The translations under genes and the position numbers were made by a program. A model generated the notes under the pieces. It made no database searches, was not told where the DNA came from, and was given only the letters and a program-made list of their open reading frames with translations. From Parelaphostrongylus tenuis (taxonomy: Eukaryota; Nematoda; Chromadorea; Rhabditida; Metastrongylidae): a DNA stretch of 64,000 nucleotides. Below, piece after piece: positions 47,811-56,999 of this stretch (position 1 is the stretch's first letter; each line of letters begins with the position of its first letter). The DNA lies in contig JAHQIW010000367.1 in assembly GCA_019055375.1 (NCBI GenBank), forward strand, positions 62,001-126,000. The letters are read 5' to 3'.

Positions 47811-48220
47811 ATTATTATTTGAGCCAACATGTTATGTTGTTTTTTAGAGGGCTCTTGGACAGCCCGATACACGTGTTTCGGCCTTGCAGTCTCGTCGGTC
47901 AAGCAGGTCCTTCGTTTTTAGCCAGTCCACTGGACGGCTGCTACATTCCCTATAAAGAGGAGGCGAGGACGAAGGATCTCGTGATTTTTTACAACAATCG
48001 CGTGACGAAAATTGCAGATCTTGTGACTTTTCACTTAACGGCGATTGTGTAAATCGTTCATCGCTGCCTAACTGTTTATAGGGGGAGTAGGGTCTCCCGA
48101 GAGAGTTGGCTAAAGACGAAAGGCCTTCCTGACTAGCGAGGCTGCAAGTTCGAAACATGTGTGTCGGGTACAAGAGGCCTTTGATAGACCACATGACATT
48201 TTGGCTCATATAATAATAAT
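47811..48220. mobile_element. 0.4-kb fold-back element
   Basis: Arms 47811-47957 and 48075-48220 are imperfect reverse complements over about 145 bases: TATTATTATTTGAGCC, ATGT-ATGT, CGATACACGTGTTTCG against CGACACACATGTTTCG, CTTGCAG-CTCG, CGT-TTTAGCCA. The inner 115 bases hold a second-level repeat (GATCTCGTGA / GATCTTGTGA). No ORF of its own. A solo arm lies at 38656-38850 and a fragment at 60680-60790. Confidence 0.8.
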
Positions 48221-48689
48221 GAGATATATGAAATTGGAGAGTCTCATCAAAGCACTCGAGATAAAAGACGTTATACCCTCACAGTTTTTGGACTCGGGTC
48301 ACTAAGATGAAAACGAGGAATTGAATGAAAACGATGAATGAGATTTGTAATAGATTACTTTTTTCATGCTATCTTTTATGCTTCAATACTGAGCAACTTA
48401 TCATGACTTGCTGTTTATTCAGAATCAACGCTGTGCTGAGAAGCTCATTCTTTGTGATTATCATAGTGCTAAAAACAACTACCATTACAATAACCTCACT
48501 AAGCGCTCTTGGTTTGTTCGAATCTCTCTAGTCACCTCCTTTGCCACTCAAATTAAGAATTTGGAAAGTTTTATAGAGCAAAGACACTTATTCCAGTGCC
48601 TCGTTTAGGATGAAAGGATTTTTCTAGCTAAAAATTGCCTGCATTCTTCAGCAGCTCATGTTGCTGACAGATAGATGAGCTGTAGCCTA

Positions 48690-49010
48690 GAAAGAGTGGT
48701 GAGCAAAACGGGCATCAGTAGCGCGACGGGTTAGAGCACGCGCTCCCGGATAAAGTGAAATGTGGATTCGAGTCCTTCCTGACGTAAAAGTTTTGCACGC
48801 AAAACTTCGGACCGTGGACGGGAGTTGCACCAGCATCTCACTCATTCCGAGACCTCTGCCACCACATCATCGAGAGTCCTACTCTGTGGTCATTTTTTCT
48901 GTGATACAAGATTCTGTAATTAAAGAACCGTCAACGGTATTAGTCTGGTAAGCACATATCGGCATCAAGCCCGGTCAAGCTGACAGCTATCGAATATCTA
49001 TAATCTACAT
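48690..49010. repeat. Inverted pair of S1 SINE-like copies
   Basis: Plus-oriented core at 48690-48800: AGAAAGAGTGGTGAGCAAAA, CGGATAAAGTGAAATGTGGA, TTCGAGTCCTTCCTGACG. It is followed by a minus-oriented copy whose 5' piece, ACCGTCAACGG and ATCGGCATCAAGCCC, ends near 49005. A further fragment of that piece lies at 49540-49570. Confidence 0.6.
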
Positions 49011-49077
49011 ATGTTGTTGATTTTACTGTAATCATCATGGTTTATATCAAAGAAAGAGTGAAAGGGAAACTGTAGAC

Positions 49078-49145
49078 TCAGTGGTGTAGTGGTAGCACTT
49101 GCCCGATACGGGTGGAGCACGGGCTCAGCTCCCGCTCAAAGTTCA
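49078..49145 (+). repeat. tRNA-Gly-like SINE head
   Basis: GTGGTGTAGTGGTAGCACTT is close to a glycine tRNA A-box region, and GGGCTCAGCTCCCGC resembles a T arm. Acceptor pairing is absent, so it is not called a tRNA gene. Confidence 0.4.
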
Positions 49146-49237
49146 AGTTTTTGCGTCGCTCAATGTTACAGGATATATAGTTATGAGATCCTAGCACTGC
49201 TATAAAAAGAAGGTGGTTATAAAATCGATTCTTGTAT

Positions 49238-49469
49238 ATATGGCGCTTAGGCTCACCAAGCCATCCATCCCTCTGGGATCGGTAAATTGGTACCAGACAG
49301 GTCTCAGACTTGTCTGGGAGGATAAGCAGCACTGACTCAGTTCAGCGGAAGGCCACTGCGAGTCATTGTAAAGGCCAGATATGCATTCAATCACCTCAAA
49401 CGAAGTTAAAAATTGAAGTCGAATGCGTGGCGCATCCCTCAGGGATTGATCAACGCCGAGAGCTTTATC

Positions 49470-49515
<46 letters not shown>
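49238..49515 (+). repeat. S3 SINE-like copy, 5'-truncated, with (TA)n tail
   Basis: Collinear with 43575-43805 from TCACCAAGCCATCCATCC to GAGCTTTATCCTT, then a (TA) run at 49473-49515 which probably grew from the SINE tail. Confidence 0.78.
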
Positions 49516-50169
49516 GCATGCCGATGTTCTACCATACCGAATCCGTTGACGGTTAGTTGCAGACAGAACTGACACATTATATCGCAAGAAAGTGAGCCCA
49601 AAGTAGATTTCCATCAAGTTCATGAGCATGATACATTCCGGACCGTATAAAACATTACAATTTCGACAAAGAATTAAACGCCTTTCAGATGCATCAATCA
49701 GTTGACCCCTTTTGGTCTAAAATGTCTTTCCATCCCTGTTTCCGTTGAGCTAGCTAAACAATGGATCAATCATCTCAGAAATCCCATTCAGAGTCCATTT
49801 TTCTGGGACCTAACTGAAATTATAGGTTGAATCCGGTGCACATACATCTTGCATTCCAATCATATACGCCGATTGTCTAAAGTTCTGCTAAATGCTGGCA
49901 ATGTGTGAAAATGTTCCTAGCCATTCCGATGATCCATATTTTCATAATCATAACGTTCGTTTCTTACATATAGTTGAATGACACTTTGAGGGGGAAATAT
50001 AGTGATGAAAAAACAGAGATGTTAGGCTTCGTCCTTTTGATTTGTGATTTTACTTCCCTATTGAGTAAGCAAATTCACAGTTGGTAATCGCGTACCCGTA
50101 TACGTAATACTTAGTACTTAATAAGTAAGTACGAGGTTGGTGAAAAAAAGATTTCAGTTCTTTCTGATT

Positions 50170-51070
50170 AGGAGGGAACAAATGAAGAACCGATTCCATT
50201 CGCTGGAGAGGAACTTTTCAAAGGAGTGTTAGTAACCATTGGAAAGCCGAGACTTGAGACTACAGTAGAGCGTCGCCGATTCTTCAAAACACCCCTATAT
50301 AACGCTGTAGCATTCAGATCAAAAATCATGCTACAGATTCCCTTCGCCTTTATTTCTAACAGCGTATAACAATTAGCTGAAAGCCGAAAAGCGTATCAAT
50401 GTTTAGAGAAATTTTCGTACAAACTTGGCCAATCGTTTGACCTGGAGTTTTTTTCGAAGCGTAGGAAAAAGGAAAACTTCCCAATTCAATAACAATATAT
50501 CAATCGTCCCGCCCCGCCTCGCCCTCTGCCACGCCTCTTGTTCGACCCCTGCCACGGCCGTCGCCTTGTCGAATAACTAGTAAACAACCTGCCAAAAATG
50601 TAAAATTGTATCTTATTTCCTGCTAAGCCGTATTTCCAGAAAATAAACACATCGCTAGAATCAGTAGACATTACGCTACTAGATGATTACCAATAGTTTA
50701 AAGAAAGAGCTCTGTCCGTTGAGGTTTAAAGCTCAAAATCAAAAGATCAGAAGAGGTCAAAAGGTCAAGAGAGCTTTTCGAGAAGCAATCACATTTTTGA
50801 TTTCTTTGAAGCTTGTGCTATAATTTGAGTACTAGCGCTCTAAGGAAAGAGTCTTGTTCAGCGAACTATCTGCGAGGTTAAATACATAGTTCTATGAAAC
50901 ATAATTTTATTTTGAATACTACAGCGTTTTAAAGGGGTGTGCTGTAAAACCGAAAACATGGGGCTGTGGTTAGAAGTCTAAGTTTTCCAATGATACCTAA
51001 CATTCTCATGAAAACTTCCTGTCCAGCGAACGAGATCAATTTTTCATTTGCTTTCTTATAATCAGAAGGG
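50170..51070. mobile_element. 0.9-kb inverted-repeat element, copy 2
   Basis: Whole-length relative of 45180-46130: CATTCGCTGGAGAGGAACTT and GTGTTAGTAACCATTGG on the left pair with the right arm near 51000-51070. Shared internal sequence includes AAAGAAAGAGCTCTG and AAACATAATTTTATT. The left half keeps a frame reading ESRKAYQCLEKFSYKLGQSF. A CTCTAAGGAAAGAG...GCGAACT stretch replaces the hairpin motif. Confidence 0.68.
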
Positions 51071-51084
51071 ATCAAGATTTCTTG

Positions 51085-51260
51085 GTAAGACTAACGTTTC
51101 TAAGTCTTTCCTTCCCTCAGAACCTCAATAATTCGAGTAGATGATCCATAGCTGGTCGATACCGCGATGCGGGCATTCGTAGTCACATCGAGTCAAATCC
51201 GCTGGAGAGAGCATCGTTCGAATAAGAAATTTCACTCGGCAGTGCCCGTCTATACAAACT
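51085..51260 (-). repeat. Repeat containing the hairpin motif
   Basis: Plus strand CTAACGTTTCTAAGTCTTTC, then CCTCAGAACC and TTCGAGTAGA; related to 40970-41160 and 41612-41770. Confidence 0.4.
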
Positions 51261-52189
51261 GGATGTTGAGCAGTCGCTCATTCAATATGATCTACTTTTT
51301 GGTGGATAAAGAACTCTAAGGTTTAATGAATGTCGGTTATTTAGAATATCGCCATCTATGTGCTTGCTGTGAAATGACTACAGCTGCAAGATATATTGCC
51401 CGCCTAAAAAATAGATCATATCCGTGCGGCCCTCAGGAGAACAAAGGAGCCGAACCGTTAGCCGTGTAATTAAACCTTTTTTTACCACTCTCGCCTTGAA
51501 TAGTAATTCAAAACGGCATTAATTATTTGTGCAGATTTATTCTAATCCGCCTTTATGTATAGCATACTGCCTATAACGATCTGAATCGTTCGACGGCGTA
51601 TAATGATTTTGGTACATACGCCAACTGATTCAAAATCGACCCTTTAACATTTGCTTTTTCTGGCTCAAAATTTCTCTTTTTTTTGAACAGAACAAAAGCT
51701 GAATTTAACAATAGAATAATATTATCAAAATAATATTTTATAGTGCCTTCACAAGTCATGATTGCTAAAGTGATGACTGAGCCTCTATAGATACTATCGA
51801 AATGTGAAATACTACTTTTATGGTTACGTAAGTGAATAGCATTTCCGGATTTTTTTGAAAGAAATTAATACCTATAAAGCTGACTAAACGCGCCATTTCA
51901 GGATTTATAAAGGATTTCATAATTGAAATTTATTTGCTGCAGATTGGAAGATGATTAATTTGCACAGGATGCATGTACATAGCAAATGATGAAGGAGCAT
52001 CATCATCTTTTCCACCAGCTCATTTGCTTCTTCCTAGCTACAGTATCTTCCGGTAAACAACTTTTTCTGGCTCGAGCCCGCCCTCTAGATTTCGCAAAGA
52101 GCCTGCTGACGCAAGGAAAATCTTCGTCGGTTCCTCAAGATGTTTTGAAGTGCATTTAGTTATCATTTCAACAACAAAATTCTTAGAAC

Positions 52190-52900
52190 TCAAAAACAAT
52201 CGCTTTCATATATTGTTAAGTGATTGACCCTACTTATGATAAAGGAAGAAGTAGATGGTAGGCCGTTTAATTCTCCACTGACAGGAAGACGTTTTAATAC
52301 AAAAATTTTGGACACTTTCTCGCCTTCAGTCGCTTTTCCCACAATACCCATAACAGTTTCCAATCCTTCAACTAGTAAAAGTGCTCCATTTGACAAATAA
52401 CCGTCTTTCAAGTGATTAAATGCATCTTCATTTGATTTATTGTTTTGACAGTGATAGCTTCAACACTGGTGCTTCATAGCCCTATCACTTTAGCCGCGAG
52501 CAATTTGTCTTAATTTGGCTACTTTCATAGCAATAATTCTTCTTCAGTAGAAGGACTACGATAGAAATATATTCACACTTGCTCTGAGGGAATATTGCAA
52601 GCTAAATCTTCAATGCATTCATGTGATTTCAACAGGAGTACGTCGCGAACTTCTGCAGATTTCGTCTCTCTTTAGGCCGCCAAACCTCTACTAGCTTCTA
52701 TCGTTAAGTTAAACAAGCAATTTCCGTGTCTTCGTTGTTATCTTGCTAGTCAGACCACCTGACTCGTTCTCAACGTTAATACTTTTTGAATAATCGCTTG
52801 TAATCGCTTTCAAATTTTTGCAGACTTTCGTCAAGTCTTCATCATGAACATGCAGCCAAATCACCACAGTCGAAGGTAAAAACAGCAGGTGTTTTAGATC
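52190..52900 (-). pseudogene. Decayed gene fragment, possibly MATH-domain related
   Basis: Minus-strand pieces in different frames look coding: TVVIWLHVHDEDLTKVCKNL (about 52865-52740), SAEVRDVLLLKSHECIEDLA (about 52660-52580) and KSNEDAFNHLKDGYLSNGAL with GKATEGEKVSKIFVLKRLPV (52435-52250). The last, with GYL-NGALLLVE and KIFVLK, is reminiscent of the end of MATH domains in the large nematode math/bath family. Intervening stops and frame changes point to a pseudogene, although unrecognised introns could explain some. The family assignment is tentative. Confidence 0.35.
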
Positions 52901-53651
52901 AGAAGCGCAACGATTAGCTGGAAACTATTTCAACAATAATTTTTCATGTGTAATCCTTGCCGGTGAAAATTATTTCACTCGGGTAGAAGATTGTGGCAGA
53001 TACTGTTAGGACATGGACGACAGAATGGCAAAGCGGTACATCGTTTCTGCCAAGAGTATTCATGATCCCGCGAAAAGAGTAATTGGGGGTTTAATTTTAC
53101 CTCACATCAGGTTCCCAGTGTTTCTCGTAACTCACCAATTTCATGAACCCTTCTTGTATTGGTTTACCACGTTATTTTGTCTTCTTATTTGCTACAATTG
53201 ATGTTAACCACGCCGCCTAGTAGCCTCAAGCTACCATATCGCAATGGAGTTTAGTTGTAGGTTATCATCATATCTGGACGTTAAGCCGGCTAAAGTAGAT
53301 AATCAATGGTGGATTAAGCTTAATACCTGCACAGCTGAATTTTTTTTTATAATATCAGCGGTGCCCGAGCGAAGACAAACCGTATTGGGTTCATTAAATA
53401 ATGGCTAGCGTTACGACTGCAACAGCAAAATGATGGCTTCAAATGTTTCTGTGCGGTGCTAAATCGACGTTATCATAACCCCTTGAGTCCCAAGTGACAC
53501 GTGCCGTCGTTCTCAACTTTTCGAGTCAGGATTTTCTACGGCGCACGCATCAGTGGATGTGTGGGAAGTAATATCTGGTAACTATGGGTTTTAAGGAAAC
53601 TCTGTCACTACTAAGTTATGGAATACACAAAAGAACTCTTTTGATGATTTT

Positions 53652-53848
53652 TTAGTTGATAAAAAAACCATGTGTCAGAAAAACTTCCTCTATTTTAGCA
53701 TGTGAACCACATCCTTCACAAAAGGAACGTTTTTTCAATTGTTGCAAAACATGTGTTTCTATTTTCAGCTCGTGTTTTTGTAGTCGCTCGATAGCATGAG
53801 AAATTGCGGTTTCGATAATGAGCTGGTTTTTGAAGAGACCAGTGAAGA
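53652..53848 (-). other. Candidate 3' terminal exon, unassigned
   Basis: After an AACCAG acceptor the frame reads LIIETAISHAIERLQKHELK, then QQLKKRSFCEGCGSHAKIEE, and stops with TAA at 53652. An amphipathic helical stretch followed by a CxxC pair gives a protein-like impression. No other exons could be attached; it might belong with the decayed gene at 52.2-52.9 kb only if that gene were rearranged. Confidence 0.25.
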
Positions 53849-54408
53849 AAAAATCGGTTAAAACACTTAAAATCAATGAGCGTAATCAGTGACGAAAGTT
53901 GTGGCAATGAATACTATTCTTATCGGAGTATGATCAGATAAATAAGAAGTTATTACTCACAGGACGATAGAAAAAACTTTTCTATAATTCTATAGTAGCC
54001 TCACCTCCTAAAGTCCACTACTGATAAAATGTAGCTCCGAATTATCAATGATGTGGCATCGTATTGCAATGTGCAGTATGACTTTTGATGAACAATCCAA
54101 TATTTTGTAATTTACTTGACATGTTCAAAGCAGAAATACCTTTAATGAAGCTTCTTTTGCTATGCTTACCCGCTTACTGATAATTGAATTCCCTTCTTGG
54201 TGATGAATCCATCAGAAAACTACCACATCGTCATTGTAACAAGCTCGTTAAGCTCTCCGCGCGATTCCTCTCCTGCCGCGTAAAAATCGGCGTGGGAATC
54301 AAGCGGGTGAGGGGCAGTCTGTTGAATAAATAACTCTACTACGAATACAGGAAGAATCTCTGACTTGCAAGCTACAGGTGAAACTTCGACCTAAAATTGT
54401 ACTTTCAG

Positions 54409-56643
54409 CTCAGCACTGCTGTTGCTACTGCTGCTGTTCAACTCAGTACCAGCATCTGAATCCAGAGTTCGGCTATGTGGGATACGCCTCACTCGTACTC
54501 TCATTGCCATTTGCAAAAATCAACTATGCGGTGGCTTTGTTCAGAATAAACGTAACTTTTGATTATATCTAAAAAATTCTCTTCTTGTTTTGGTAAATAA
54601 CTTACATGAAATCAAAAATTAAGACTGTTCTTCAAATTTGATATATTGGTACCCCGGAAAAGAGAATAAACCCAAGAGTTTTTCTTTCATGATGACTTGA
54701 AGTGACGGGTCTTGTTTCCGACATAGCTATAAAATTAGTACTGCTTGTCTGCCGATCGACACGGCGTGGAGCAATGATCAAGGCTGCACTGCTACAGAGG
54801 TGATCGTTGGTTCAATCCCTCTCTCGAACTCTCCAATCCATCCTTTCCTCTAACCTCGAAAATTGGTACCAAACTTATACTTGAAATTTCTAGTACTTTT
54901 ACTGCATTTTTTCGCAGTGTTATGATGTTTCGCATATACATAAGAGAATTGAGTGGTGAGTAAAAACATGACCTCAGGCCTACTACCACTGCATCACCGA
55001 TGCACATCTGCACCACCACTTATTCTTTGACATCTTAATGTTTTTGCTTACCACCCAATTCTCTTTGGTACCAAACTTGTTCGAGAATTTAGAAAAAACT
55101 GATTTGACACCTCACCTGTGACATCATACTGCGCATTCAATTATCGTTGCAATTATTCAATGCAGTCAAACACTTCATGCGTTTTCCAAGTGGACGGATC
55201 AGCGAGGAGTCTTTTCTTCATTTTAATGGTCAGATGTCATCTGCATCATCAGTAGATGAAGCGAAACATTTCAGCTTATTGAATTGAAACGAACATCATT
55301 ATGAGGTATAATCGATAAGTAGAATCCTAGTGAAATTGGTTCTTTGAGAGAATTATTACTAATCACATACCTTCACCCGATGTTCATTATTCTTGATGGA
55401 CATTTCGTAGATGCAAGGCAAACTTTGATTTCGCTGGTTCCAAACTTGGTGATAGCAACACGATGTAGGCGTTTGAGATGAGACCAAGATCAAAAATGCC
55501 TGTAGATTCTTGTATTCGACGACACTCCAACTTCAAATTTTTTGTTTTGAAGAACTACTATGAAATATCCATGCATTATTTGAAGGAGCGGTAGCAGAGC
55601 TGTGGCTCAATAGTGTAGTGGCAGCTTCCGTGAGCGATTTAGGTAAAACGCGGGTTCATCTCACGCCTGAGCTTCAGAGTTTGACAACGAGTTGATGGCC
55701 TTCTAGTTTCTGAAGGAAGTCCACAAAATCAACCCTCACCTCCACATCGTTTCTTAGTCGACGCAGTTTCAGCACTGACTATGAACTATCTAAAAGAAAT
55801 AGAGCCATTCTGAATGTTTGGTGATGTGTGTAAGTGAATTCGACTGCTATAAATTCGAAGAGAAGCGGGCTTTTGTCTGACGAAGCTTCATAGAAAGACA
55901 GGGCATGTTTATCTTCTTCTAGAGTACTCTATTGCCTCCGTAGTCTTCTAGAGTTTTCTACTAACAAAAGTGACTGGATAACCATATTCAGTGAAAGCAA
56001 TGTCTTCCTAAATGTACCCTTTCTCTAAGACCTCAAAAAACACATCAAACTGTACAAAACTCGTTTATCCAGTAGGATCCGTTTCCTCGCATCCATATCC
56101 ACAAAGATTTTAGACTTTTTATGTGTATGTTCATCTGCTATTCAAGGGCTTCCTTTTACATCACAGATGTTATTGAAAACTGATCGAGGCGATCCTTACT
56201 GAACTCTAGACGCAGCTCTGCTAAGGTATTCTCATGTAGATAAGAGATGTTGAGCTAACCCAAGACAAGACTACCAGCAAACTCCTACTCTTGAAGTGGT
56301 GAAAAACTTGCAAAGCATGTAAGAGGTCGAACCGACCATTGAGTAGATCGCAGGCGTATTGAACGACAATAACCATCTCTGACTGCCCGCCGTTGAAATA
56401 CAGCTATACGAATTTGGCTAGTCCGTTTATTTTTTACACGTATTGCTCTTGCTAGCATACATAATCATAGCACGTATCCGACTAGGCATGGATGTAAACG
56501 AAATTTTTTCAGGATCTTTGCCTTGGATGCAACCGCACATGTACAGCTTACACTTGACAACGAAACGCTCCGGCATCGCCGATGAGTGCTGTGAAAAGCG
56601 ATGTTCTTTTAGCTACCTTAAAACGTATTGCTGTACCGTATAG
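54409..56643 (+). CDS. ins: Insulin-like peptide precursor (two of probably three exons)
   Basis: A secreted hormone of the insulin/IGF family; in nematodes such ligands act on the DAF-2-type receptor. Exon 54409-54551 (after TTTCAG) encodes a signal core ALLLLLLLF, then VRLCGIRLTRTLIAIC, a B chain with LCG and C-x11-C spacing, and an extra cysteine (CKNQLC). It ends AAA C before GTAACT. Exon 56513-56643 (after TTTTTCAG) begins GA, completing Lys-Arg, then a 16-residue C peptide, a second Lys-Arg, and the A chain SGIADECCEKRCSFSYLKTY ending CC, with CC-x3-C-x8-CC spacing; stop TAG at 56641. Phases match (1 to 1). The extra cysteines fit the nematode type with an additional disulfide. The ATG exon is missing: a TAA at 54392 closes the frame upstream, so it must be spliced in from further 5'. 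Confidence 0.85.
54757..54880 (+). repeat. S3-related SINE copy in the insulin-gene intron
   Basis: TGGAGCAATGATCAAGGCTG and GTTGGTTCAATCCCTC form a decayed tRNA-like head with a recognisable box B. Then CCAATCCATCCTTTCCTC and AAATTGGTACCAAACTT match the S3 body. Confidence 0.5.
54880..55065. repeat. S2 SINE-like copy with inverted fragment
   Basis: AGTACTTTTACTGC, CGCAGTGTTATGATGTT and AGAGAATTGAGTGGTGAGTA match 38045-38150. The end of the repeat returns inverted at 55036-55064 (GTTTTTGCTTACCACCCAAT), making a hairpin with arms of about 27 bases and a 67-base loop. Confidence 0.6.
55598..55680 (+). repeat. tRNA-like SINE head
   Basis: CAATAGTGTAGTGGCAGCTT and a T-arm-like CGCGGGTTCATCTCACGC; anticodon arm not convincing. 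Lies within the insulin-gene intron. Confidence 0.4.
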
Positions 56644-56999
56644 TCACTCTTGATACAGAATTGCTGTTGTTGTTTGAAGCATTATTATATATATAATTAT
56701 TAGGTCGCTCACTCAATTCTTTTCGTTGCAAGGGGTTTCATCATCAGGGTTCCATCATGCATGTTTCCTGAGGGTAAAAAATTATTGAAGAAAGTGGATG
56801 TGATACATGGATAAAAATAGTCTAGAATCAGCGTTACAATTCGTTTTATTCAAAATGGGCACATCAATATTACCTTTGAAAAAGAAATCTTGATAACTGG
56901 CTGGAAAAAAGGTTTTGAAAGTTTGTTCATTATCCCCAGGTACCAACCATGAATTGTCAGACAACCCGATTCCAGTCGCTGTTCTGAAGTATTTTTCTT

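Noticed and set aside
47844..48209. 121-codon minus ORF as a gene
   Set aside because: It is the sequence of the fold-back element read through both arms; the same phrase appears in both orientations.
49200..49601. 133-codon minus ORF, the longest in the window
   Set aside because: It is the reverse strand of an S3 SINE copy plus a (TA)n run (repeated YI residues).
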